From Acidovorax sp. DW039 (lineage in GTDB: Bacteria; Pseudomonadota; Gammaproteobacteria; Burkholderiales; Burkholderiaceae_C), in assembly GCF_037101375.1 (NCBI RefSeq), contig NZ_AP029019.1:1984001-2048000 (forward strand): a DNA stretch of 64,000 bases, written 5' to 3'. Below are positions 26,307 to 34,962 of this stretch, one piece after another (the stretch's first letter is position 1; the number at the start of each line of letters is the position of its first letter). The notes beneath the pieces were generated by a model. It had not been told where the DNA came from. It did no database searches and worked only from the letters and a program-made list of their open reading frames with translations. Position numbers and translations under genes: made by a program.

Positions 26307-29300
26307 ATGCCCGTGATGCACCGACTTTCGGCCTGGCTGGGGCGCCTGAGTGTGGGGCGCAAGCTGATGCTGATCTATCTGCTGGACCTCACTGCCGTCA
26401 TCTATGTCTCCAGCATCCTGATTCACGAAAAAAACGAGGCGATTGATTTCACCCGCAAGGAAATTGTGGGAACGGCTTACGCGGCCGTAGTGCGCGACGG
26501 GTTGATGGGGCAGTTTTTGCAGACATCCCAGGCTGCGCCTTCTGCCCAAGCGGTGCTCGAACGCCTGGTCCCCCTGCGCGAGTTGCATGACGAAAAGCTG
26601 CGCACGGGGCCCGCCAGCCTGCAGTTCGGCCGTTCACTGGAGCCCTTTGCATTGCCGCAAGCGGGGTTGCAGGCGGGCTCCACGTCTAGCGCCTTGGTGC
26701 TGGCGGCAGCGCGCAGTCAGTTGCTGCGCGACGGGCGCGAACTGCTGACCACCATCGCCAACCAATCCAACCTGATTCTGGACCCGGATCTGGACAGCTA
26801 CTACGTCATGTCCCTGACGATGCTGCGCTTTCCCGAGCTGCTCCAGGCGGTACATGACACGGCGGTGTTTCTGCAAGCCAGCAAGCCAGCGCGCGGGCCG
26901 CAATGGGCATCAGAGTTGCTGACGTTGACGGGGCGGCTCGACGCTGTGATGCAGGGCATTGAGTCTGATTACAACCAGGCCTTCAACGCCAGCAAGCCTG
27001 AGATGCATGCCGCGCTGGCCAACCAGCGGCAGGCACTCAAAACCTCGCTGACGGAATTGCAGGGCCTTTTGCAGACCATGGCGGCGGGGGAGTCGCGCCG
27101 CAGCCTGGCCGATGTTTCAGAGCAGCAAACCCGCGTGCTGCTGGCGCTGACTTCCGCTTGGGATTCTGGCTTTACCCATCTGGACTACCTGCTGGCCCAG
27201 CGGGTGGACGGCCTGTTTGCCCGCATGTGGCTGCATCTGGGCACGGCGCTGGTGCTGCTGGGGTGCATCCTGAGTCTGGTCACGCTGGTCGCAAGGCAGA
27301 TTGCCAAGCCCCTGCAGCATCTGGCCAAGGTGGCTGACGAGGTGCGCCATAGCGGTGACCATGGCCTGCGCGCGCAGTGGAGCAGCCGCGACGAGATCGG
27401 TCGTCTGGTCACAGCGTTCAATGACATGCTCGCCCAGCTGGACCGGGAACGTCTGCTGCAGCAGGAGCTTGCAGCCAGCGCCCGTGCCGCCCAGGCGCAG
27501 CGCGAACTGGTCGAGGCGTTTCCCATCGCACTCATGGTGACGTCCATCCCTGAGCATGAGGTGTTGCACGCCAACGCGCCCGCAAGTCCCTGGCTCAATG
27601 GCCGCACGCAGGACCCCTGGGTGGCGGGGCTGGACCCTGGTGTACGCGCCCGGTTTTTCCAGCGGCTGGCCGACCTGGGTTCGGTAGACGAGTTCGAGGT
27701 GCGCTGGAAGTGCGGGACCGAGCCGTCGTGGGCCGTGCTGTCGGCACGCCGGCTGCATTACCAGGGGCGTGACGCGGTGCTCACCTCGTTCACCCCCATC
27801 AACGTGCTCAAGGTGATGGAGCAGCGGCTGGAGCTGTGGGCCAAGGTGTTCGAGGCCTCGTCCGAGGGCATCATCATCATGGACGCCGGGCACAACGTAC
27901 TCAGCGTGAACAAGGCGTTTTGCCGCAGCACGCACTACGACTTCTATGAGCTGATTGGTGAAAACCTGAGCCTGTTGCTGGACGACAGCCCGGGCGAGTC
28001 CCTGGCGGAGCAGATTGCCCGCAGCATGCGCGACAAGGAATCGTGGCAGGGCGAGGTGCGCTTTCGTCGCCGCTCTGGAGAAACCTATCCCGCCTGGCTC
28101 ATGGTATCTGCCGTGCGCGAGGGCAAGGACGGTCTGGTCTCCAACCACATCGGCATTGCCATCGACATCACCGATCGCAAGCTCAACGAGGAACGTATCC
28201 AGTTCCTGGCCCATCACGATGTCTTGACCGAGTTGCCCAACCGGTCACTGTGCGTGCAGCATCTTCAGCGCGCGCTGGCGCAGGCCCGCGAGGCGGGCAC
28301 GCAGGTGGCTGTGCTGTTCATTGATCTGGATCGCTTCAAGGCCATCAACGACACCCTGGGTCACCACATTGGCGATGGGCTGCTGCGCTCGGTCGCTTCC
28401 AGACTGGTGCAGGCCGTGCGCTCGCTGGACACCGTCAGCCGCCTCGGTGGCGACGAGTTTGTGGTGGTGATGCGCGATGTGGCGGGCAGGGAGGATGTGC
28501 AGCAACTGGTGGAGCGCCGCCTTATCCCCCTCATCCGCCAAAGCCACCCCGTAGAGGGGCATGAGCTGAATGTCTCCTGCAGTGTGGGCATTGCCGTCTA
28601 CCCCGAAGACGGAGCAGACCTGGACGAGCTGATGCGCCGCGCCGATGCCGCCATGTACGAGGCCAAGACCACCGGGCGTGACATGGCCAAGTTCTACTCT
28701 GTGGAGACAGACCAGCGCGCACAGGCCCGCCAATCCATGGAACAGCATTTGCGCCGGGCTCTGGAGCGAGACGAGTTTCGCGTGCATTACCAGCCCCGCA
28801 TCAGTGCCCGAACGGGGCGGCTGCAGGGGGTGGAGGCGTTGTTGCGCTGGCAGCATCCTGTGCTCGGGGCTGTGCCTCCCATGGACTTCATTCCCATTGC
28901 AGAGGAGACGGGCATGATCCGCACCATTGGTGCCTGGGTGCTGGAGCAGGCCTGCCTGCAGTGGCTGCAGTGGCAGGCGCTGCCTTTGCAGGAAGGGGGG
29001 AGCGCCCATCCTTTGGGGGGGGTGACGGTGTCGGTCAATCTCTCTGCCACGCAACTGGCAGACCCCCACCTGGTGCCCGACATTGCCACCCTGCTGGAGC
29101 GCACAGGCGTGCCCGCTAACCGGCTTGAACTGGAGATTACCGAATCCCAGCTCATGGACAACGCAGACGGCGCGTCACGCCAGCTCACGGCGTTGAAAGC
29201 CTTGGGTGTGCATCTTTCCATCGACGATTTCGGCACTGGATACTCCAGCCTGGCCTACCTCAAGCGCTTTGATATCGACAAGCTGAAGATCGACCGTTCT

Positions 29301-29603
29301 TTTGTGCGTGAGTTGCTCTCCAACCCGGCTGACATGGCCATCACACGGGCCATCATCGCGCTGGGCCAGTCGCTGGGGTTGAGTCTCGTGGCGGAGGGCG
29401 TGGAAGACATGGCGACTGGCCAGGTACTGACGGCTCTAGGGTGTGACGAGCTGCAGGGCTACTACTTCAGCCGCCCCTTGTCTGCGCAGGAGCTGGAGCA
29501 GTGGACCAAAGCCTGTGGCAAGGCCGATGAGCGGCGAGGCTCACAGGCGGTTGTGCAGACCGTGCTGACCCAGGCAAAGGCCGGGCCTGCACTTTCTGTG
29601 TAG
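26307..29603 (+). CDS. Membrane GGDEF-EAL protein with HAMP and PAS domains
   Basis: About 1098 aa. Order: TM1 (~20-38), periplasmic helical sensor (~40-305), TM2 (~306-331), HAMP (~333-385), a PAS-like segment (~400-500), PAS/PAC (~505-630), GGDEF (~635-800, RLGGDEF intact), EAL (~810-1065, EALLRW and DDFGTGYSSLAYL intact). Both c-di-GMP synthesis and breakdown are possible. The sensor contains LDPDLDSYYVMSLTMLRFPE, closely resembling the same region in the chemoreceptor at 56-58 kb. The start at 26307 is chosen over 26226 because the membrane anchor begins soon after. Stands alone; the rpsU promoter lies upstream on the other strand. Confidence 0.85.
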   Translation: MPVMHRLSAWLGRLSVGRKLMLIYLLDLTAVIYVSSILIHEKNEAIDFTRKEIVGTAYAAVVRDGLMGQFLQTSQAAPSAQAVLERLVPLRELHDEKLRTGPASLQFGRSLEPFALPQAGLQAGSTSSALVLAAARSQLLRDGRELLTTIANQSNLILDPDLDSYYVMSLTMLRFPELLQAVHDTAVFLQASKPARGPQWASELLTLTGRLDAVMQGIESDYNQAFNASKPEMHAALANQRQALKTSLTELQGLLQTMAAGESRRSLADVSEQQTRVLLALTSAWDSGFTHLDYLLAQRVDGLFARMWLHLGTALVLLGCILSLVTLVARQIAKPLQHLAKVADEVRHSGDHGLRAQWSSRDEIGRLVTAFNDMLAQLDRERLLQQELAASARAAQAQRELVEAFPIALMVTSIPEHEVLHANAPASPWLNGRTQDPWVAGLDPGVRARFFQRLADLGSVDEFEVRWKCGTEPSWAVLSARRLHYQGRDAVLTSFTPINVLKVMEQRLELWAKVFEASSEGIIIMDAGHNVLSVNKAFCRSTHYDFYELIGENLSLLLDDSPGESLAEQIARSMRDKESWQGEVRFRRRSGETYPAWLMVSAVREGKDGLVSNHIGIAIDITDRKLNEERIQFLAHHDVLTELPNRSLCVQHLQRALAQAREAGTQVAVLFIDLDRFKAINDTLGHHIGDGLLRSVASRLVQAVRSLDTVSRLGGDEFVVVMRDVAGREDVQQLVERRLIPLIRQSHPVEGHELNVSCSVGIAVYPEDGADLDELMRRADAAMYEAKTTGRDMAKFYSVETDQRAQARQSMEQHLRRALERDEFRVHYQPRISARTGRLQGVEALLRWQHPVLGAVPPMDFIPIAEETGMIRTIGAWVLEQACLQWLQWQALPLQEGGSAHPLGGVTVSVNLSATQLADPHLVPDIATLLERTGVPANRLELEITESQLMDNADGASRQLTALKALGVHLSIDDFGTGYSSLAYLKRFDIDKLKIDRSFVRELLSNPADMAITRAIIALGQSLGLSLVAEGVEDMATGQVLTALGCDELQGYYFSRPLSAQELEQWTKACGKADERRGSQAVVQTVLTQAKAGPALSV

Positions 29604-29615
29604 CGCCTCTCCCCA

Positions 29616-29975
29616 TCACGGCCGGTGGAAGGGCTGATGAAAAGCCCTGGAATCCCCGGGCGCCTGATCTCGCTCGTGCATGCCGTAATCGCGCACGACG
29701 GTGGCTACTCGCAGCCGGTAGTCCCTGAAGATGCTCGCACGGCCCGCCTGCTGCGCCTGTCGGTGCTCTGCACTGCCGCGCCATCGCACCACCGCCGCTT
29801 CATCGCGCCAAAAGCTGAGTGACAGCAGCTTGCCGGGCTGCGTGATGCTTTCAAAACGCTCTACCGAGATAAAGCCATCCATGGCCTCCAGCGGTATGCG
29901 CAGGCTGGCTGCGTGGTCCAGATAAGCCTGATGGGCATCGCGATGCGGTTCCACTTCAAAGAGCACGGCAATCAT
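29616..29975 (-). CDS. Antibiotic biosynthesis monooxygenase (ABM) domain protein
   Basis: A 119-aa dimeric ferredoxin-like fold protein. [47 protein letters not shown] and SEHR-like [15 protein letters not shown] fit the ABM family (cofactor-free monooxygenases and haem-degrading relatives). The C-terminal ~20 residues are not part of the domain. It overlaps the NIPSNAP-like gene by 4 bp (ATGA), forming a two-gene operon divergent from an ArsR-type regulator. Substrate unknown. Confidence 0.75.
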   Translation of the reverse strand: MIAVLFEVEPHRDAHQAYLDHAASLRIPLEAMDGFISVERFESITQPGKLLSLSFWRDEAAVVRWRGSAEHRQAQQAGRASIFRDYRLRVATVVRDYGMHERDQAPGDSRAFHQPFHRP

Positions 29976-30355
29976 GCGGCTTCTCCTGTCCCGGCGGGCG
30001 ATGCTCTGTCAGCGGGTTCCAGTCCAGGATGCGGAGCCTGCCACAGTGTGCCCGCCACTGCCTCGGTGAAGGTGCGCTCTTCTCGCACGATGAAGCGTTG
30101 GCGCTGGGCCCAGTCAAAGTTGGCGCGGCCTTCGGGGTCGGCCCGCAAACGCGCGCGATACGCCTCGTAGGCCGCTAGGCTGTCGAATGCAATCAGCCCC
30201 CACGCTTCATAGTTGCTGCCCTCACATGGCAGAAAGTAGCCCACCAGATGCCCGCCGCAGCGGGGAATGATGCGACCCCAGGCCTCGGCATAGCTGCGGA
30301 AGGCTTCTAGCTGAAACGGGTCAATCTCATAGCGGATGAAGCAGGTGATGGGCAT
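29972..30355 (-). CDS. NIPSNAP-family protein
   Basis: About 127 aa starting [19 protein letters not shown] with [39 protein letters not shown] and ERTFTEAV. This is a dimeric alpha/beta-barrel family related to ABM; function undefined in bacteria. The start at 30355 is set by the family N-terminus; the longer open frame reaches into the ArsR promoter. First gene of the pair with the ABM protein. Confidence 0.78.
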   Translation of the reverse strand: MPITCFIRYEIDPFQLEAFRSYAEAWGRIIPRCGGHLVGYFLPCEGSNYEAWGLIAFDSLAAYEAYRARLRADPEGRANFDWAQRQRFIVREERTFTEAVAGTLWQAPHPGLEPADRASPAGTGEAA

Positions 30356-30463
30356 GGTGCAATTCCAGTGGTTTGAAAGCGCTCCATGTTCGGTGGGCAC
30401 TGCTGTCTCATGCTTCGCTGTGGAGCGAAGTGTCCGGATGCGCGGCTGCGGCACACTGGCGGG

Positions 30464-31192
30464 ATGAATACCAACCGCATCGCCCATCTCGCCTCATTGG
30501 TTGGCGAGCCGGCGCGTACCGCCATGCTGCTGGCCCTGATGGATGGGCGTGCCCTCACTGCAAAGGAGCTGGCAGCGGCTGCCCATATCTCCGCAGCCAC
30601 TGCCAGTCGCCACCTGGGTCTGCTGGTCGAGGCGGGGCTTTTGGTCATACAGCCTCAGGGGCGTCACCGGTATCACCGCCTGGCATCGCTCGATGTAGCG
30701 CGCATGCTGGAAGGATTGATGCAGTTGGCCATGCAGCCACCCCAGCACCGCCCCGTGCACACCGGCCCGCGCGACCCCGCATTGCGCATGGCACGCCTGT
30801 GCTACGACCACGTGGCCGGACGTCTGGGCGTAGCCATTGCGGCGCACCTGCTGGATGAGCAGGCCATTGCGTTTGATGAAGAGGGCGGTGGGCGGGTGAC
30901 AGGGATTGCGCCCCAGGTGCTGCAGGCGTGGGGCGTTACCGTTCCCTCGGCCGGGGCTCGGGGGCACCGCAAACCCTGGTGTCGCCCCTGTCTGGACTGG
31001 AGCGAGCGCCGCTCACACATCGGTGGCCCCCTGGGCAGGTTGTTGTGCGCCCATGGCTTGCAAAGCGGCTGGCTGTTGCGTGGCACGGCCGCGAGGGCGC
31101 TGCAGGTGACGCCCGCGGGTGCGGTAGCCATGCGTCATCTGCTGGGCCTGGAGCGTTGGCGCTTTGTGACGGGGGACTCAGCCGGTGAGTGA
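30464..31192 (+). CDS. ArsR-family winged-helix regulator, extended C-terminus
   Basis: The N-terminal winged helix ([40 protein letters not shown]) has no obvious ArsR metal site. The C-terminal 130 residues contain [19 protein letters not shown], a CxxC motif common in this ArsR subgroup. Divergent from the NIPSNAP-ABM pair; such triads suggest the regulator senses a small organic molecule or stress and controls the two small enzymes. A loose dyad AGTGT/ACACT (30429-30433, 30453-30457) upstream may be its operator. Confidence 0.8.
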   Translation: MNTNRIAHLASLVGEPARTAMLLALMDGRALTAKELAAAAHISAATASRHLGLLVEAGLLVIQPQGRHRYHRLASLDVARMLEGLMQLAMQPPQHRPVHTGPRDPALRMARLCYDHVAGRLGVAIAAHLLDEQAIAFDEEGGGRVTGIAPQVLQAWGVTVPSAGARGHRKPWCRPCLDWSERRSHIGGPLGRLLCAHGLQSGWLLRGTAARALQVTPAGAVAMRHLLGLERWRFVTGDSAGE

Positions 31193-31267
31193 ACTTGTTG
31201 TGGACCGGCTCAGCAAGATTTGGCAGATGCACACGGAGCGGTGATTCGTGCAGAGGCTGCTTAGCGC

Positions 31268-31376
31268 GACTAACACAACCCCCCTGGCGTCGTTGTTCCG
31301 TCTTGTCGTACTACTGGTACTGCCTTCGACGGAACGCCTAGCCAGGGCCGCTTCGCTGGGTCGTGTTAGCCGCTCT
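31268..31376. repeat. REPIN-like long palindrome, copy A
   Basis: Imperfect outer arms TAACACAACC.../...GGTCGTGTTA enclose GGCGTCGTTG, then TTCCGTC (31296-31302) pairing with GACGGAA (31328-31334), then CGCCTAGCC. Lies between convergent arsR and HI0933-type genes. Confidence 0.8.
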
Positions 31377-32620
31377 CAGGCGTGAGGCAGCGCTTGCGCG
31401 CAGGCCATGCCGCTGGCCCAGGCCCACTGAAAGTTGTACCCGCCCAGCCAGCCGGTCACATCCACCACCTCGCCAATGAAGTACAGCCCGGGCTGGGCTT
31501 TGGCCTCCATGGTCTGCTGCGACAGAGCCTTGGTGTCCACACCGCCCAAGGTCACCTCGGCCTTCTTGTAGCCCTCGGTGCCGGTGGGCGTCAGCTCCCA
31601 TCGTGCCAGGCGCTCTGCCAGCAGGTTCAGTGCCTTGTCCGAAGCCTCGTTCACCGGGCGCTGCCATTGCGCGTCCTGCCCCGCCCAGGCGTCTGCCAGG
31701 CGGCTGGGCACCAGAGTCGCCAGTTCGTTGGCAATCAGCTTGCGAGAGCGGCCCTTGGCTTGCTGCAACGCCGCGGCCAGATCAGCGCCGGGGGCCAGGT
31801 TGATCGACAGTGGCGTGCCTTCCTGCCAGTAGCTGGAGATTTGCAGCACCGCCGGGCCGGAAAGCCCCCGGTGGGTGAACAGCAGGTCCTCGTCAAAAGC
31901 CATGCGTTCCTTTTTGGCTCCGGTGCTGATCTGCACCGGCAGCGCCAACCCTGCCAGTTGGGCATAGGGCGCCCAGCCTGCGCCGTCAAACGTCAGTGGC
32001 ACCAGCCCGGGCCGCCTTTCTACCAGCGGTATGTTGAACTGCTGCGCCAGCCGGTAGCCCAGGTCTGTGGCCCCGATCTTGGGAATCGACAACCCTCCCG
32101 TCGCGACCACCACGCTGCGCGTGCGCACCGGGCCCTGGCTGGTATCAATTTGATAGCTGCCTGCGCTTGATCCATCAGCGCTAGAGGGCAAAAAGGCTAT
32201 GTTCTTGATGCTGCAAGGCTGCCACCGCGTGACGTTGCCCGCCTCGCACTCGGCCAGCAGCATCTGAATGATGTCTTCTGCCGAGCGGTCGGCAAACAGC
32301 TGGCCCTTGTGCTTTTCATGGAAAGGGATGCCGTGCTTTTGTACCAGCGCGATGAAATCGGCCGGTGTGTAGCGCGAGAGCGCCGAGCGGCAAAACTGCG
32401 GGTTTTGCCCCACAAAGTGCTTGTGGGGTGCCCGCACATCCAGATCGCGGTTGGTGAAGTTGCACCGCCCGCCACCCGAGATGCGGATTTTCTCTGCCAC
32501 CTTGTCGCTGTGGTCAACGAGCAAAACCTTCAGGCCCCGTTGGCCCGCCTGGCCTGCGCAAAACAGGCCAGCGGCGCCCGCGCCGATGATGACGGCATCA
32601 AAAAAGGGAAGAGAGTGCAC
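31376..32620 (-). CDS. NAD(P)/FAD-dependent oxidoreductase, HI0933 (YhiN) family
   Basis: About 414 aa. An N-terminal dinucleotide-binding loop VIIGAGAAGLFCAG, then EKIRISGGGRCNFTN (family hallmark), VVVATGGLSIPKIGATDLGY, and C-terminal GGVDTKALSQQTMEAK and GEVVDVTGWLGGYNFQWAW. Flavoproteins of this family are conserved but their reaction is unproven. The start is placed at GTG 32620, next to the FAD motif and after the preceding lipoprotein stop; a longer GTG at 32677 would overlap that gene. An in-frame short dispersed repeat encodes a Ser/Ala-rich insert near residue 150. Confidence 0.83.
   Translation of the reverse strand: MHSLPFFDAVIIGAGAAGLFCAGQAGQRGLKVLLVDHSDKVAEKIRISGGGRCNFTNRDLDVRAPHKHFVGQNPQFCRSALSRYTPADFIALVQKHGIPFHEKHKGQLFADRSAEDIIQMLLAECEAGNVTRWQPCSIKNIAFLPSSADGSSAGSYQIDTSQGPVRTRSVVVATGGLSIPKIGATDLGYRLAQQFNIPLVERRPGLVPLTFDGAGWAPYAQLAGLALPVQISTGAKKERMAFDEDLLFTHRGLSGPAVLQISSYWQEGTPLSINLAPGADLAAALQQAKGRSRKLIANELATLVPSRLADAWAGQDAQWQRPVNEASDKALNLLAERLARWELTPTGTEGYKKAEVTLGGVDTKALSQQTMEAKAQPGLYFIGEVVDVTGWLGGYNFQWAWASGMACAQALPHA
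32142..32210. repeat. Short dispersed palindromic element inside the HI0933-type gene
   Basis: TTGATAGCTGCCTGCGCTTGA, in part, followed by CAGCGCTAGAGGGCAAAA; same modules as the copies in trmJ and at 8.6 kb. Read in frame, giving PSSADGSSAGSYQ. Confidence 0.65.
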
Positions 32621-32655
32621 TGAATTAAATGGAAATTTTCGACCAGAGTTGAAGC

Positions 32656-33696
32656 TTACTCGTGCACTGCTGTCCACTGAATGGAGTAGTTGTAGGGAGA
32701 TGTGCCTGATGCCGTGTCGCTGACTTCTACTCCATTAGTGAGTCTTCCAGAAAACTCATCAGCGCCTTTGCGCACAACCATCTTGCCGTCGCCCGATATT
32801 TTTCCTGTTGCTGTGACGTAGGAGTTGTTTGAACTGCAGTAGCCAGACATATCCCCGGCAGGAGCGATCTTGACCTTGCACGAACCGAGCACGGTTCCCG
32901 AAAAAATTACCAGCCAATCTCCCGCGTAGGTGGCTGGTGACAGTGATTTGGTCACATGATTTTTGACGTTGAGTCCGACCAGTTTGGTTTTGATGCTGTA
33001 CTCAGAGGTATTGCCTTGGGTCGTGGTGGTTTGTATATGATTTTCGCAGGAGACAGCCATCGCTGTTCTCTCGTCATACCAGCAGGTGCTTCGGATAACG
33101 CTAGAGGCTAAGGTGCTTTTTTGCTCTTGTACGCTCTCAGCTTTGTATGTTTTGAAAATTCCTGCATCCGTACTGATATCTTCCTTTGCAACGATGCTCC
33201 CCTTGGAATGTGTGTCAGTGGCGGCAGTAACGTTTTCTGTGCAATTTGCGGAATAGCGGGAATCCCACTGCTGTCCCACTTTCAAATTAAACGCCGGACC
33301 ATCTTGCCCATCGGTCCAAGTGCATCTGTAGCCCTTGTATTTAGATGATGTTTTGAAATTTTTGCTATTGAAATTTTCTATGGATGTGAAGTAATTTTGA
33401 GCTGTATAAATGCGCTCGTGCTCGTAATTCGATTTTACATTGCGAAGCGTGTAGGTGTAATAGGAGACTTCGCTTCCGACGACTCCACCTTTGATGAAAT
33501 CTGTACGCTCAGTGCGATATGTGTAGGTGTCGCCTTCTGCATACTTAATGATTTCGACAGAATCTGATGTGCCAGTGCCAGTGCCAGTGCCAGTGGGAGG
33601 CAAGGGCGTGGGAGGGGGGGTAATTGATTCACCCCCACCTCCACCCCCACAAGCTGAAAGCACTGCCGCGACAAATAATAAATTGATAAACTTCAT
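32656..33696 (-). CDS. Predicted lipoprotein of unknown function (paralogue 1)
   Basis: 346 aa. Signal peptide and lipobox LSAC (MKFINLLFVAAVLSAC), then poly-Gly, a Pro/Thr/Gly linker with GTGTGTGT, and a Thr/Ser/Tyr-rich mature domain with conserved Cys residues (TCWYDERT; GQQWDSRYSANC). It shares this layout with the neighbour upstream: CTWTDGQDGPAF/CTSTDGLDNPTF and WDS(R/K)YS. The linker is encoded by a GTGCCA hexamer tandem (33568-33595), an in-frame slippage-prone repeat. Base composition is clearly more AT-rich than its surroundings. No known domain recognised. Confidence 0.75.
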   Translation of the reverse strand: MKFINLLFVAAVLSACGGGGGGESITPPPTPLPPTGTGTGTGTSDSVEIIKYAEGDTYTYRTERTDFIKGGVVGSEVSYYTYTLRNVKSNYEHERIYTAQNYFTSIENFNSKNFKTSSKYKGYRCTWTDGQDGPAFNLKVGQQWDSRYSANCTENVTAATDTHSKGSIVAKEDISTDAGIFKTYKAESVQEQKSTLASSVIRSTCWYDERTAMAVSCENHIQTTTTQGNTSEYSIKTKLVGLNVKNHVTKSLSPATYAGDWLVIFSGTVLGSCKVKIAPAGDMSGYCSSNNSYVTATGKISGDGKMVVRKGADEFSGRLTNGVEVSDTASGTSPYNYSIQWTAVHE

Positions 33697-33770
33697 GAAC
33701 TTTGGCTTGTGGCTAGTGAATAAGAGTCGCAAATTCAATTGTTGGCGATTTAGGGGTGAGCAAATAGCTA

Positions 33771-34817
33771 TTAAAGATGGTTTGCTGTCCAGGTTCCCAA
33801 GGTTTGATTGGAACTGTTAGCAGACCAAGTGCCGCCAGACTCAATTGGAGTACTCAAATTGCCTAAAAATTTAACTCCGTTTGTGCCTGTGAGATCAAAT
33901 GCCCCATTTGGAGTAATTTTCCCTGCAATTGAAAAGGCTTCGAATTGTGTTGAGCAGTCGCCTTTGACATCTCCGTCCGGCAGGACGTCTGCTAAACATT
34001 GACCAGCTTGCTGACCAGAGAATTTGACTTGCCATTTTCCGTAAAAACTAGCTGCACTAAGTTTTTTTGTGGGATGATTTTTCGCATTGATCCCTATTAA
34101 CGTGATCTTTGTTTTAAATTCGGTAGCGTCACTATTTGCTGCAGTTGTAGGGCTAGAGAAAGTAGTTTGATCGCACATGACGATGATGGAAGTTTTTTCG
34201 TCGTACCAGCAACTTCCTTTTAAAGTAGATGATGTAGATGAAGTGGATAAACTAACTTGTTCTCTTGTCCTGTCTGCTTTATACGCAATGAAGTCCCCGG
34301 CTTCAGTTTTTATCAGGTCTTTAGATGTTATGGTGCCTGTTGAGTGGAAGTCGGAAGGTAGTCCAGCGCTCTCAGGAATGCATTTTTTGCTGTATTTTGA
34401 GTCCCATTTTTGCCCTATTTGCATCTGAAATGTTGGATTGTCCAGCCCATCTGTGGAGGTGCAGCTAGATGTCTGGTAATTTTCTGAAAATCTAAAGTTG
34501 TTCTTATTGTAGGAATCTAAAACAATTTGACTGACAGATGACGTTTCATACCTTTGATGCGAACCATCGGGTTGTGGATCTTTAATTGTGTATGTATAGT
34601 AAGAAATTGTTTTGCTAATCTCTACGCCATTTTTAATGGTAGTACGCTCATTTTTGAATGTGTAGTAATCGCCACTGGTGTAGGTAATAATTTCGCTGGA
34701 ATTACCTGTCCCACCTCCGATGGGCCCTGTTGGCGTTATGCCTGAATCGCCAGTGCCTCCGCCCCCGCCGCAGGCTGTCAAAGTTGCAAACATCAGCGAT
34801 GCATAAATTAATTTCAT
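33771..34817 (-). CDS. Predicted lipoprotein of unknown function (paralogue 2)
   Basis: 348 aa. MKLIYASLMFATLTAC is a signal with a lipobox; a Gly-rich linker follows, then a mature domain parallel to paralogue 1 (EIITYTSGDYYTFKNERT against EIIKYAEGDTYTYRTERT; SCWYDEKTS against TCWYDERTA; INAKNHPTKKLS against LNVKNHVTKSLS). Predicted exported and lipid-anchored. AT-rich relative to the window, suggesting transfer. It lies 74 bp upstream of its paralogue in the same direction, a tandem duplication. No recognised family. Confidence 0.75.
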   Translation of the reverse strand: MKLIYASLMFATLTACGGGGGTGDSGITPTGPIGGGTGNSSEIITYTSGDYYTFKNERTTIKNGVEISKTISYYTYTIKDPQPDGSHQRYETSSVSQIVLDSYNKNNFRFSENYQTSSCTSTDGLDNPTFQMQIGQKWDSKYSKKCIPESAGLPSDFHSTGTITSKDLIKTEAGDFIAYKADRTREQVSLSTSSTSSTLKGSCWYDEKTSIIVMCDQTTFSSPTTAANSDATEFKTKITLIGINAKNHPTKKLSAASFYGKWQVKFSGQQAGQCLADVLPDGDVKGDCSTQFEAFSIAGKITPNGAFDLTGTNGVKFLGNLSTPIESGGTWSANSSNQTLGTWTANHL

Positions 34818-34962
34818 TTGATTTGTAAACTAAAGTAAAGCCGCTAATTCTACGGGGTGGATAGGAGGGCTTGGCTCAGTTCGTGGCCCAAATGGGATGA
34901 GATCTTTGCTTGGGCTAGATGTATCGCAACACCCGCCAAGTAGATCTCGTCTTCTGCCGCCG

